Assembly (NCBI GenBank): GCA_016720925.1
Contig: JADKJR010000001.1
Coordinates: forward strand, 248,001 to 312,000
Origin: Betaproteobacteria bacterium
Lineage (GTDB): Bacteria > Pseudomonadota > Gammaproteobacteria > Burkholderiales > Usitatibacteraceae
DNA length: 64,000 bases
Reading direction: 5' to 3'
This document shows, piece by piece, positions 49,461-57,709 of this stretch; the stretch's first letter is position 1; each line of letters begins with the position of its first letter. Below the pieces are notes generated by a model. That model searched no databases and was not told the origin of the DNA. It worked only from the letters and a program-made list of their open reading frames with translations. A program made the position numbers and the translations under genes.

Positions 49461-50228
49461 TCATGGCGCCAGGAACGCGAAAAGGTGATCGAGAAAGATA
49501 TCGCGATGCGAAAGAAACGGCGCGTGCGCGGCGTGCTGGATCAGGCAGTAAGTGCTGTTGGGCAGGTGGTCGGCCAGCCATTGCGCGGCGCCCGCGCTGG
49601 TGAGGGCGTCGTGATCACCCTGAATCACCAGCGTCGGTGCGGTGACGGCCGGAACTTCCTCACGAATGTCGCTTACGCGCAGAATGTCGAGGCTGGCGGC
49701 GAGGCTGGTGATCGACGGCGCGCCGTGTGCATCGACCGCTTCATTCAGTTTGCGAATGACGTCGCGCATCTCGGGCTGGTTGAGCGCTTGCAGCGCGAGG
49801 AAGTTGCGGATGGTCGCAAGGTAATTGGTTGACAGGCGCTTGGCAAAATCGGCCAGCACTTCGGATTTCTTTCCGTGCGGCCAATCGTCTCCCGCCACGA
49901 AACGCGGGGTGGCAGAGACGCTGATGAGTTTCTCGACGCGCAGCATGGGATAGCGATGCGTGAGCGCCAGGGCGGTGTGCCCGCCCAGCGACCAGCCCAG
50001 CAGGTGCGAGCGCGCCGGCATGGCATGTGCGACCGCATCGACGAGTGCGTCCAGCGTGGTCACGGGCGCACCGTGCGAGCGGCCATGGCCGGGAAGATCG
50101 ATGATGTGCAGGGTGAAGCGCCCGGCGAGTTGTTCACGAATGCCGCGCCATACGGCGCCGTTCAGGCCCCAGCCGTGCAACATGGTGAGGTTGGGGCCGC
50201 GTCCGACGACGTCGACAAATACGGTCAT
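49461..50228 (-). CDS. bioH: Pimeloyl-ACP methyl ester esterase BioH
   Basis: The 255-residue alpha/beta hydrolase has LTMLHGWGLNGAVW (oxyanion region), LLGWSLGGHTALALTHRYP (nucleophile Ser in GWSLGG), a late Asp in VIQGDHDALT and a His in IQHAAHAPFLSHRD. It removes the methyl group added by BioC. It overlaps bioF by four bases. Confidence 0.93.
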   Translation of the reverse strand: MTVFVDVVGRGPNLTMLHGWGLNGAVWRGIREQLAGRFTLHIIDLPGHGRSHGAPVTTLDALVDAVAHAMPARSHLLGWSLGGHTALALTHRYPMLRVEKLISVSATPRFVAGDDWPHGKKSEVLADFAKRLSTNYLATIRNFLALQALNQPEMRDVIRKLNEAVDAHGAPSITSLAASLDILRVSDIREEVPAVTAPTLVIQGDHDALTSAGAAQWLADHLPNSTYCLIQHAAHAPFLSHRDIFLDHLFAFLAP

Positions 50229-51415
50229 TGGCTGCGCCCCATCAATTCCACTTCAAGATCGGTGAGCGCCGTGATGAGATCGAACAAGTCATCCGCCGTA
50301 TGCGCCGCACTCAGCGAAACCCGCAGACGCGCGGTCCCTTGCGGAACGGTCGGTGGCCGGATGGCGGGAACGAACATGTGGCGCTCGCGCAATGCCTCGG
50401 CAAACGCGAGCGCGGTGGTGTTGTCACCAATCAGGATCGGCTGAATGGCGGTTTGCGAAAACGGCAACTTTGCATACTGCAACTTCAATGAGTCACCAAA
50501 GAAATCGATCAGCGTACGAAGATGTTTGAGGCGCTCGCGATCTTCCTGCATCACCGCGAGGCTCGCTTGCATCGCGGCGGCAATCGCCGGCGGTGTGGCG
50601 GTGGTGAAAATGTAGCTGCGCGCCGATTGCAGGATCCACTCGATGATGTCTTCGTGGCCGGCGACGAAGGCGCCATAGCCGCCGGCCGCCTTGCCGAGTG
50701 TGGCCATGTAGACGATGCGCTCGCTCGCGTTTTCCTTCATGAGATTGAAATGTTCCAGCGTGCCCTTGCCGCGATAACCGAGCACGCCGAAGCCATGCGC
50801 GTCATCCATCACCAGCAACGCGTTGTAGGTCTCGGCCAGCTTCAGTAATTCCGGTACCGGCGCGATGTCGCCGTCCATGCTGAATACAGCATCGGTGACG
50901 ATCAGCCTGCGGCCACCGTTCGTCGCGCTCGCGAGCATCGCTTCAAGTTTTGCGAGATCGCCATGCGGGTAGCGCTTGAAGGTCGCGCGCGACAGCAGCG
51001 CACCATCGTTCAGGCAAGCGTGATTCAGCTTGTCGGCAAAGATGGTATCGCCGCGTCCCGCCAATGCGGTAAGGATGCCGATGTTGGCCGCGTAGCCAGA
51101 GCCGAACAGGAGCGCTTTGGGCAGGCTCATGTAATCCGCGAGCTTCTCCTCGAGTTCGTGGTGCGCGCGCATATGGCCGGACACCATGTGCGAAGCCCCC
51201 GCGCCGAGTCCGTAGCGCTTGAGTGCGCGCATCGCGGCCTCGACCACTTTTGGATGATTGGCGAGACCGAGATAATCGTTGCTCGCGTAATTGACGACGC
51301 GCTTGCCGTCCACCACCATCGACGCATCCTGCGGGCCATCGACGATGCGGCGCACGCGCAATTGGTCGGCTTGCGCGAGTTCGGAGAGCTGGGCGTTGAA
51401 GTCAGAGAGAGACAT
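50225..51415 (-). CDS. bioF: 8-amino-7-oxononanoate synthase
   Basis: The 396-residue PLP enzyme has VNYASNDYLGLANHPKVVEAA, LLFGSGYAANIGILTAL, VMDDAHGFGVLGYRGKG and the Lys region YMATLGKAAGGYGAFVAG. It condenses pimeloyl-ACP with alanine. The gap to bioB (190 bp) carries a copy of the dispersed repeat, so bioF-H-C-D may have partly separate expression from bioB. Confidence 0.95.
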   Translation of the reverse strand: MSLSDFNAQLSELAQADQLRVRRIVDGPQDASMVVDGKRVVNYASNDYLGLANHPKVVEAAMRALKRYGLGAGASHMVSGHMRAHHELEEKLADYMSLPKALLFGSGYAANIGILTALAGRGDTIFADKLNHACLNDGALLSRATFKRYPHGDLAKLEAMLASATNGGRRLIVTDAVFSMDGDIAPVPELLKLAETYNALLVMDDAHGFGVLGYRGKGTLEHFNLMKENASERIVYMATLGKAAGGYGAFVAGHEDIIEWILQSARSYIFTTATPPAIAAAMQASLAVMQEDRERLKHLRTLIDFFGDSLKLQYAKLPFSQTAIQPILIGDNTTALAFAEALRERHMFVPAIRPPTVPQGTARLRVSLSAAHTADDLFDLITALTDLEVELMGRSQ

Positions 51416-51537
51416 GCTGGATTGGGACCTGCTACCGTTCGCCCCGATGTGTCGACGGGCAAGATGGGATGCGAGAATTGTGGCCTACGGATGCGGCGCT
51501 TCGAACCCTCAGCGCGAATGGATTTTAAATGAGAAAT

Positions 51538-51605
51538 TAAACTCCAGCGCTGGCGCGCGTTCCCGGCCAAAAATACCTGAAAAGCCCCGCCAATGGGAGA
51601 GTTTG
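51538..51605. repeat. REP-like dispersed palindrome, copy 5
   Basis: TTAAACTCCAGCGCTGGCGCGCGTTCCCGGCC at the left pairs with GAAAAGCCCCGCCAATGGGAGAGTTTG at the right. It is the cleanest copy and abuts the bioB stop codon. Read on the minus strand it gives a peptide SHWRGFSGIFGRERAPAL, which is similar to what other copies give. Confidence 0.75.
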
Positions 51606-52637
51606 CTAAATCGGCGTAATCCCCAGCTTCTCAAACAACGCCCGATCGCGATCGACATCCGGATTGCCGGTGGTGAGCAATTTTTCGCCGTAGAAAATGG
51701 AATTGGCACCCGCCAGAAAGCAAAGCGCCTGCGTCGCTTCATTCATCTCCTGCCGGCCGGCGGACAAGCGCACGAAACTCTTCGGCATGGTGATGCGCGC
51801 CGCGGCGATGGTGCGCACGAACTCGGTCCAGTCGATCGCGTCCTCGCCTTGCATTTTGTCGTGCAGCGGCGTGCCTTCCACTTGCACCAGATAATTAATC
51901 GGCACCGATTCAGGCTGCGGATCCATGTTGGCCAACTGCGCGATCAATCCGGCGCGTTCGCGGCGCGATTCACCCATGCCGACAATGCCGCCGCAACAGA
52001 CATTCACGCCCGCATTGCGCACGCGCTCAAGCGTATCAATCCGGTCCTGGTATTCACGGGTCGTGACGATTTCACCGTAGAACTCCGGCGAGGTATCGAG
52101 GTTGTGATTGTAGTAATCGAGCCCGGCCGCCTTGAGCTGTTCGGCCTGGCCGTCTTTCAGCATGCCGAGTGTGCAGCAGGCTTCCAGTCCCAGCGCCTTC
52201 ACGCCGCGCACCATATCCAGCACCGGCTCGAGCTCGCGCTGTTTCGGGCCACGCCACGCGGCACCCATGCAGAAACGCGAGGCGCCGTTTTCTTTGGCGA
52301 GCTTCGCGGCCGCAACAACTTCGGCGACGTCCAGCAGGGCTTCGTCTTCTACACCGGTGTGATGGCGCGCCGCCTGTGGGCAATAGCCGCAATCTTCGGA
52401 GCAGCCGCCGGTCTTGATTGATAACAACGTAGACAGCTGCACGCGATTCGCATCATGATTTGCGCGATGCACGATTTGCGCGCGGTGCATCAAGTCTGCA
52501 AAAGGCTGGTCCAGCAACGCATGCACGCTGGCAAGCGGCCATGCTTCGTCAACGGGCTTGTTTTGCCACGACGTGGGAACGGCAATCGGCTGTGTGGCGG
52601 GCAGGATGGCGTGGGGTGTGACGACAGGTTGATCCAT
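51606..52637 (-). CDS. bioB: Biotin synthase
   Basis: The 343-residue radical SAM enzyme has the 4Fe-4S motif [18 protein letters not shown], then [44 protein letters not shown] and [11 protein letters not shown]. It inserts sulfur into dethiobiotin. The first 40 residues are longer than in E. coli. It heads the minus-strand biotin set and is divergent from comF. Confidence 0.97.
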   Translation of the reverse strand: MDQPVVTPHAILPATQPIAVPTSWQNKPVDEAWPLASVHALLDQPFADLMHRAQIVHRANHDANRVQLSTLLSIKTGGCSEDCGYCPQAARHHTGVEDEALLDVAEVVAAAKLAKENGASRFCMGAAWRGPKQRELEPVLDMVRGVKALGLEACCTLGMLKDGQAEQLKAAGLDYYNHNLDTSPEFYGEIVTTREYQDRIDTLERVRNAGVNVCCGGIVGMGESRRERAGLIAQLANMDPQPESVPINYLVQVEGTPLHDKMQGEDAIDWTEFVRTIAAARITMPKSFVRLSAGRQEMNEATQALCFLAGANSIFYGEKLLTTGNPDVDRDRALFEKLGITPI

Positions 52638-52681
52638 TTGGCGGGTGCTTGTCAGAGTTTGGCGGAGGGAGGAAACATGTC

Positions 52682-52710
52682 ATGATTGCCAAAACCGCCG
52701 TATATGTCAA
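52682..52710 (-). promoter_or_regulatory. Candidate promoter of bioB
   Basis: On the minus strand TTGACA (52710-52705) and AATCAT (52687-52682) are 17 bp apart, with a perfect -35 and a four-of-six -10. The start would be about 38 bases before bioB. No BirA or BioR operator was recognised. Confidence 0.4.
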
Positions 52711-52744
52711 TTTTGCATGTGGCTGGTAAACGACAATAGACTAT

Positions 52745-53500
52745 ATGGCAGGCACATCGATTTTCGGCAACGCGCGCGCGAAACAGCTGTTTTCACAGGA
52801 TTGCCAGCTCTGTGGCGTGCGTACCAACACCAGTCTTTGCCGCGACTGCGAGCGCGATTTGCCGTATCAAATGGCCGGCAGCTGCCCCCGCTGTGCGGCG
52901 CAATCCTCGACCGGCCAGCTCTGCGGCGCGTGTCTGGCGGAGGCTCCCTTGTTCGACGAAACGGTGGCCGCGTTCGGCTACGCGTTCCCGCTGGACCGGC
53001 TGTTGCAGTCATACAAGTTCAACGAAAACCTTTCCCTGACAGCGGTGTTTTCAGCCGCATTGCGGGCCAGCGTTCGTCGGCATTTGTTGCAGCCGGGTGC
53101 GGCGCTTCCGGATCGCGTCATTGCGTTGCCTCTGGCTAGAAGACGCCTGGCTGAACGCGGCTTCAATCAGTCAGCCCTGCTTGCCGAAAGCGTAGCCAAA
53201 GACCTCGGCATAGCCTATGCGCCGCAGGGCCTGCTGAAAGTCCGCGATACGCCGCCGCAGGCGGGGCTCGATCGCGCGGCGCGATTGAAAAATATGCGCG
53301 GCGCGTTCGACTGCGGCGAATCGCTGACGGGATTGCGCATCGCCATCGTTGACGATGTGATGACGACGGGTGCGACCTTGTCGGAGGCGGCAAAGGTACT
53401 GAAGAAAGCCGGCGCATCATATGTGTCGGCGTGGGTGGTGGCGCGTGCCGACAGTGCCGGCGCGCATATTTCCACCGCCGACGCAACGGTCCCTTTCTGA
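52745..53500 (+). CDS. comF: ComF-family amidophosphoribosyltransferase-like protein
   Basis: The 251-residue protein has an N-terminal zinc-finger-like region with CQLCG, CRDCE, CPRC and CGAC, then a phosphoribosyltransferase domain. The PRPP-binding loop is IAIVDDVMTTGATLSEA, and RRLAERGFNQSALLA is typical of ComF. ComF proteins take part in DNA uptake and recombination in transformable bacteria; its presence alone does not prove competence. Confidence 0.9.
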   Translation: MAGTSIFGNARAKQLFSQDCQLCGVRTNTSLCRDCERDLPYQMAGSCPRCAAQSSTGQLCGACLAEAPLFDETVAAFGYAFPLDRLLQSYKFNENLSLTAVFSAALRASVRRHLLQPGAALPDRVIALPLARRRLAERGFNQSALLAESVAKDLGIAYAPQGLLKVRDTPPQAGLDRAARLKNMRGAFDCGESLTGLRIAIVDDVMTTGATLSEAAKVLKKAGASYVSAWVVARADSAGAHISTADATVPF

Positions 53501-53522
53501 TTTTCATGGAAACAGGTTGCTG

Positions 53523-53984
53523 ATGTTCAACGTTGTTTTGTATCGCCCGGAAATTCCGCCCAATACCGGCAATGTCATCCGCCTGTGCGCCAATACGGGC
53601 GCGCACCTTCATCTGGTGCATCCGCTGGGTTTCTCCTGGGACGATGCGCGCGTCAAGCGTGCGGGGCTCGACTATCACGAGTTCGCCAACGTGCAGCATC
53701 ACGCCACGTGGGAGGCGTGTTGCGCGACGCTGGCGGGCTCAAGGATGTTTGCGGTGGAAACGCGGCAGGCGGAGCGCTATGACCGCGTTGCGTATCAGGC
53801 AGGCGATGCATTCGTGTTCGGTCAAGAGACCAGCGGCCTGCCGGCTGAAGTGCTCGACAGTATTCCCGCAAAGCAACGCGTGTGGCTGCCGATGCGACCG
53901 GAAAACCGCAGCCTGAATCTGTCGAATTCAGTTGCGGTGATGGTGTTTGAAGCGTGGCGGCAGGTGGATTTCGCGGGCAGCTAA
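53523..53984 (+). CDS. trmL: tRNA (cytidine/uridine-34-2'-O)-methyltransferase TrmL
   Basis: Start at MFNVVLYRPEIPPNTGNVIRLCANTG; 153 residues. The SPOUT-class motifs are LHLVHPLGFSWDDARVKRAGLDY, FVFGQETSGLP and LNLSNSVAVMVFEAWRQ. TrmL methylates the wobble base of two leucine tRNAs. It starts 22 nt after comF and probably shares its transcript. Confidence 0.95.
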   Translation: MFNVVLYRPEIPPNTGNVIRLCANTGAHLHLVHPLGFSWDDARVKRAGLDYHEFANVQHHATWEACCATLAGSRMFAVETRQAERYDRVAYQAGDAFVFGQETSGLPAEVLDSIPAKQRVWLPMRPENRSLNLSNSVAVMVFEAWRQVDFAGS

Positions 53985-53996
53985 TACTCATCGTTC

Positions 53997-54029
53997 CCGC
54001 GTCTCTATGCGACGCGGAAATGACGGGCG
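53997..54029. repeat. GTCATTCCCGC-type palindrome, copy 1
   Basis: GTTCCCGCGTC and GACGCGGAAATGAC form an imperfect stem just after trmL. A related hairpin is at 57771-57816. Repeats with this core are frequent between convergent genes in Betaproteobacteria and may end transcription of trmL or hsp20. Confidence 0.45.
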
Positions 54030-54085
54030 GCGTGCCTTGTTGCGGATGGCTCGCAAAAACCGTGCGCGCCATCCGCAGCAAGAAA

Positions 54086-54529
54086 TTACTCGATTGTCAC
54101 GCGCTTCGCACTGACCGGCGCTTTCTTCGGCAGCACCACGGAAAGAATACCGTCGGCATACTTCGCCTGCACACCAGCTTCGTCAATATCCTGACTAACC
54201 GTGAAAACCCGCGTGGTCTTGCCGTAAAAACGCTCGCTATGCAGCACGCGTTCGCCTTCCTTGGCAGTAGTTTCGCGCTTGACTTCGGCGCTGATGGTCA
54301 CTTCGTTCTGATCGACCGATACCTGGATGTCTTCCTTCTTCACGCCGGGCAGCGTGGCGGCGACGCGATAGGCATTGGCGTCTTCGGAGACATCGATGCG
54401 AATCGGCTGCGCGGCACCGCGGGCATCAGCCTGAATGGGTCGGAAAAAACCGGCAAACAAATCATCCATGTCGGTGGGAGTTGTATAGCTGGGTTGAAGA
54501 CGATTGTTGAGGCGTACGAGTGTGTTCAT
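54086..54529 (-). CDS. Small heat shock protein Hsp20
   Basis: The 147-residue protein has an alpha-crystallin domain from about residue 40, with PIRIDVSEDANAYRVAATLPGVKKEDIQVSVD, RFYGKTTRVFTV and the closing strand YADGILSVVLPKK. It is an ATP-independent chaperone that holds unfolding proteins. AAGGAG lies before the ATG. It is divergent from the ECF sigma gene, with 135 bp between the starts. Confidence 0.92.
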   Translation of the reverse strand: MNTLVRLNNRLQPSYTTPTDMDDLFAGFFRPIQADARGAAQPIRIDVSEDANAYRVAATLPGVKKEDIQVSVDQNEVTISAEVKRETTAKEGERVLHSERFYGKTTRVFTVSQDIDEAGVQAKYADGILSVVLPKKAPVSAKRVTIE

Positions 54530-54562
54530 GAATAGCTCCTTGAAGGTATATTGCCGTGTTCA

Positions 54563-54592
54563 ATAGGTTGGATTGCCCAACGCTTTTTCAAG
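54563..54592 (-). promoter_or_regulatory. Candidate heat-shock (sigma-32) promoter of hsp20
   Basis: On the minus strand CTTGAAA (54592-54586) is followed after 15 bases by CAACCTAT (54570-54563). This resembles the sigma-32 consensus CTTGAAA and CCCCATNT. The distance to hsp20 fits. The -10 match is partial. Confidence 0.4.
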
Positions 54593-54664
54593 AGGTTTCA
54601 ATGGGGTTTCTGGCGCGTTGAAAATTCTTATAGACTCGCATGTCGCGAACAAGAAAAAGTACCT

Positions 54665-55273
54665 ATGGTCGGCAAGAAAAATATCAACCCCCCGGAACAC
54701 ATGGTGAGTTTATATGCGGATATCGAGAGCCACCGTGGCTATTTGCTGCGATTTGCGGTCGCCAAATTGCGTGATGGCGCACAGGCCGAAGAGGTGGTTC
54801 AGGAAGCGCTGCTCGCCGCGCTGGAAGGCGCCGGCGGGTTTTCCGGCCAGTCCAGCCTGCGCACCTGGTTGACCTCGATTCTGAAATTCAAGATTATCGA
54901 TTTTCAACGTCGCGTCATCAGCGAGCGCGCGAAATTTTCAAGCGCGGCGGAGGACGACGACTCTGCCAACCCGGAATGGACGGACCGCATGTTTGACGAT
55001 ACCGGGCATTGGAACTCGCAAGTCAACGAATGGGCGAATCCCGACGGCGCACTCGAACAAAAGCAGTTTTTCGATGCGTTTGAGCACTGCCTGGACAAGC
55101 TGCCCAAAGCAGCCGGTCGCGTGTTTTTCAAGCGGGAAGTCATGGGCATGGATACTGAAGATATATGTAAGGAAGAAGGCATCAGCGCGTCCAACTGCTG
55201 GGTAATGCTGCATCGTGCACGGCTTGCGCTCCGCGAGTGCCTCGATCGCAACTGGTTTCAGGGAGGGCGCTAA
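54665..55273 (+). CDS. ECF-type RNA polymerase sigma factor
   Basis: Start at MVGKKNINPPEHMVSLYADIE; a second Met 12 codons later is possible. The 202-residue protein has region 2 with LRFAVAKLRDGAQAEEVVQEALLAAL and RTWLTSILKFKIIDFQRR, and region 4 with KAAGRVFFKREVMGMDTEDICKEEGISASNCWVMLHRARLALREC. Both DNA-binding regions of an ECF sigma are therefore present. An acidic insert (AEDDDSANPEWTDRMFDD) links them. The anti-sigma gene begins 1 nt after its stop, and a bufferin cluster follows, which is the likely target. Confidence 0.88.
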   Translation: MVGKKNINPPEHMVSLYADIESHRGYLLRFAVAKLRDGAQAEEVVQEALLAALEGAGGFSGQSSLRTWLTSILKFKIIDFQRRVISERAKFSSAAEDDDSANPEWTDRMFDDTGHWNSQVNEWANPDGALEQKQFFDAFEHCLDKLPKAAGRVFFKREVMGMDTEDICKEEGISASNCWVMLHRARLALRECLDRNWFQGGR

Positions 55274-55274
55274 C

Positions 55275-55526
55275 ATGAACAATGCCGTGAAAAATAGCAT
55301 GAACAATGGCGAGAGCCGGGCAGCAGAACTCGCATGCAAGGAAGCGGCTCGATTGATGAGCCGCCAACAGGATGCCGCATTGTCACCTGAGGAGCAGGAG
55401 GCCCTGAAGAATCACCTTTTCGATTGCCTCGGTTGCCGGCAAGTAGCAGCGCAACTGGATTTCCTGCGTCGGTTTGCCAGGCAATATGCTGACGCGGGAC
55501 CGCCGGTGGCCGATGGGTCAACCTGA
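55275..55526 (+). CDS. Zinc-finger anti-sigma factor
   Basis: The 83-residue protein begins right after the sigma gene. It has the HxxxCxxC motif in LKNHLFDCLGCRQVAAQLDFL, typical of zinc-binding anti-sigma domains, preceded by a helix with CKEAARLMSRQQDAALSPEE. There is no membrane segment, so it should act in the cytoplasm and may sense metal or thiol stress directly. Such pairs precede many bufferin operons. Confidence 0.82.
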   Translation: MNNAVKNSMNNGESRAAELACKEAARLMSRQQDAALSPEEQEALKNHLFDCLGCRQVAAQLDFLRRFARQYADAGPPVADGST

Positions 55527-55680
55527 ATCCGCCGGCGAATCTTCACTGCAGACCAACATGACGGTCAAAAAAAGCATATGATTGGCCCCTGAATTTAAGG
55601 GCTGACGTAACATTGCTCACGTAGTTGTCAAACTTGGCTGTTCCCACTCCACCCCCAACAAACACACGCAGGAGATACCG

Positions 55681-55971
55681 ATGAATACCAAACTGATTCT
55701 GTCGTCCGCCATAGCCGGCCTCGTTGCATTGTCCACCGCCAGCGGCATCGCGGTTGCCCAGGAAAAGAAGGCGGAGAAAGAAAAATGCTTCGGCGTTGCC
55801 AAGAAAGGCATGAACGACTGTGGCACGGCCAAACACTCGTGCGCCGGCCAGGCCGCCGCCGACAACATTCCGGAAGAATGGAAATATGTCGCCAAGGGCA
55901 CATGCGAATCCATGAAGGGCTCGCTCAAGAAACCGGACGCCAAGACCGACGCGCCAAAGCAGGCGTACTAA
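55681..55971 (+). CDS. bufA: Bufferin precursor BufA1 (DUF2282)
   Basis: The 96-residue protein has a signal peptide ([23 protein letters not shown]) and a mature part with four cysteines in [22 protein letters not shown] and [13 protein letters not shown]. This is the DUF2282/BufA1 pattern. Bufferins are periplasmic peptides whose cysteines are modified by a DUF692 (MNIO) enzyme with a DUF2063 partner and which bind copper. An AGGAG precedes the start. The intergenic region before it (154 bp) may hold an ECF promoter, which I could not define. Confidence 0.88.
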   Translation: MNTKLILSSAIAGLVALSTASGIAVAQEKKAEKEKCFGVAKKGMNDCGTAKHSCAGQAAADNIPEEWKYVAKGTCESMKGSLKKPDAKTDAPKQAY

Positions 55972-56016
55972 GCCGTTGAATCAAAGTCTAGTTCATCAGC
56001 AATTCCCTTGAGATTG

Positions 56017-56051
56017 ATGCCCTCGCCGTAAAGAGCGAGGGCATTTTTTTT
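56017..56051 (+). terminator. Intrinsic terminator between bufA and bufB
   Basis: ATGCCCTCGC / GCGAGGGCAT forms a perfect 10-bp stem with an 8-base loop, followed by eight Ts. The run of Ts ends one base before the first ATG of bufB. The 3' arm GCGAGGG is also the only Shine-Dalgarno-like sequence for bufB. The structure should stop most transcripts after bufA. Confidence 0.85.
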
Positions 56052-56052
56052 G

Positions 56053-56922
56053 ATGATGCACACCCCCACATTGCCACCGAATGATTTTTCGATCGCGCAG
56101 CGCGCCGGTGTTGGTTTGCGCGCGCCGCACTACCAGGCCATGCTCGCTCGGGCGCCCGCGGTGTCGTTCCTCGAAGTACACAGCGAGAATTTCTTTGGTG
56201 ACGGCGGCCAGCCACTGAAGTACCTGGAGCGATTTCGCGAGGACTATCCAATCAGCACGCACGGTGTCGGCCTCTCGCTGGGATCGGTCGATCCGCTCGA
56301 CCCCAACCACCTGCGAAAACTGAAGCGGCTGGTGGATACGATCGACCCGGTGCTGGTTTCGGAACACATATGCTGGGTGGGTGTAAACGGCCGCTTCATG
56401 AACGACTTGTTGCCGCTGCCGTACACCGAAGAATCGCTTGAGCACGTGATTCATCGAGTCGGCGAAATTCAGGATTTTCTCAAACGTCCGATTCTCGTCG
56501 AGAACGTCTCCAGTTACCTCGAATTCGTCGATTCGACCATTCCGGAATGGGAATTCGTGCGCGAAGTGTCCCGTCGTGCCGGCTGCCGGATTTTGCTCGA
56601 CGTGAATAATATTTACGTCAATGCCGTCAATCATGATTTCGATGCGTTGACCTATCTCGATGCGATCGCGTCGGGCAGCGTCGGCGAGATTCACCTGGCC
56701 GGCTTCCAGGACACCGGTGAATTGCTGATCGACACGCATGGCGCCGCCGTGTGCGACGATGTCTGGGCGCTCTACCAATACGCCATCACGCGCTTCGGCA
56801 AAGTGCCGACGCTGATCGAATGGGATACCGATATTCCTTCGCTCGATGTGTTGCTGGACGAAGCGGAGAAAGCCAATCGCATTCTCGCCGCGCATGAGCC
56901 GGAGGTGTCGCATGCTGCGTGA
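56053..56922 (+). CDS. bufB: MNIO-family (DUF692) bufferin maturation enzyme BufB
   Basis: The 289-residue protein (start ATG at 56053 or 56056) is a DUF692 TIM barrel. Metal-site motifs are SFLEVHSENFFG, PISTHGVGLSLGS, VSEHICWVG, ILVENVSSYLEF, RILLDVNNIYVNAVNH, GEIHLAGFQ and LIEWDTDIPSL. Multinuclear non-heme iron enzymes of this kind change cysteines of precursor peptides into heterocycles. The first codons lie at the end of a terminator. It overlaps bufC by 11 bases. Confidence 0.92.
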   Translation: MMHTPTLPPNDFSIAQRAGVGLRAPHYQAMLARAPAVSFLEVHSENFFGDGGQPLKYLERFREDYPISTHGVGLSLGSVDPLDPNHLRKLKRLVDTIDPVLVSEHICWVGVNGRFMNDLLPLPYTEESLEHVIHRVGEIQDFLKRPILVENVSSYLEFVDSTIPEWEFVREVSRRAGCRILLDVNNIYVNAVNHDFDALTYLDAIASGSVGEIHLAGFQDTGELLIDTHGAAVCDDVWALYQYAITRFGKVPTLIEWDTDIPSLDVLLDEAEKANRILAAHEPEVSHAA

Positions 56923-57709
56923 CGTACAGCGCGCAATGGCGGAATTGCTGATGGCTGGAGGCACACCGGATGAGAAGAAAGCCGGTGACCTGATCCGCGG
57001 CGGAAAACTTTCTGCCGCGCGCCGCATGGAAGTCTATCGGCACAATGTGCTTTCAAATTTACGTGGCGCGCTGAAGGATATTTTTCCCGTCGTCAATCGC
57101 ATTGTCGGTGACGCTTTTTTTCTGCATGCGGCGGATCAGTTCATCCGTGTGACGCCGTCGCATTCCGGCGACCTGAATCAGTTCGGTCGCGAATGGCCAT
57201 CGTTTCTGGCGAATTACCCGCACGCGACAGAATTGCCATATCTTGCAGACGTGGCAAAACTGGAATGGGCATGGCACGAATGCTTTCATGCGGCCGACGC
57301 CGCACCGATGGATCTGGGCCGTCTCGCCTCGGTCGCGCCTGACGCGCATGGCTTGCTGGTTTTTCATCTGCACCCGGCTGTGCGATTGCTCGTATCCGCG
57401 TATCCGGTCCTGCGCATCTGGCAGGTCAACCAGCCGGATTTTGCCGGTGACATGCAGATTGACTGGGCGCAAGGCGGCGATGCGCTGATGGTGCGCCGGG
57501 ACAGTGGTGTTGGCGGCGGTCTGGAGGTGGTGATTCAAAGCCTCGCCGCGGGTGAATACCGCTTCATGTGCGAACTGCATGCGCGGCGTACGCTGGAGCG
57601 GGCGGCTGCGGCGGCGCTCGAAACAGACAGCGAATTTGATCTGCAGGCGTTTCTGCTCGAATGCGCGCAACGCGGCGTGATTGTCGATTTCTCTCGCGAC
57701 GCTACGTGA
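56912..57709 (+). CDS. bufC: BufC (DUF2063) substrate-delivery partner
   Basis: Start at MLRDVQRAMAELLMAGG behind GGAGG; 265 residues. The N-terminal DUF2063 domain has RRMEVYRHNVLSNLRGALKDIFPVVNRIVGDAFF and LPYLADVAKLEWAWHECFHAADA. The C-terminal part is a second, less conserved domain. BufC brings the precursor peptide to BufB and is usually translated with it, as the overlap shows here. No DoxX-type bufD gene follows. Confidence 0.9.
   Translation: MLRDVQRAMAELLMAGGTPDEKKAGDLIRGGKLSAARRMEVYRHNVLSNLRGALKDIFPVVNRIVGDAFFLHAADQFIRVTPSHSGDLNQFGREWPSFLANYPHATELPYLADVAKLEWAWHECFHAADAAPMDLGRLASVAPDAHGLLVFHLHPAVRLLVSAYPVLRIWQVNQPDFAGDMQIDWAQGGDALMVRRDSGVGGGLEVVIQSLAAGEYRFMCELHARRTLERAAAAALETDSEFDLQAFLLECAQRGVIVDFSRDAT

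Noticed and set aside
52713..52742. TTGCAT-N18-TAGACT as promoter of comF
   Set aside because: The -10 would end only 2 bases before the comF ATG, so transcription would start inside the gene.
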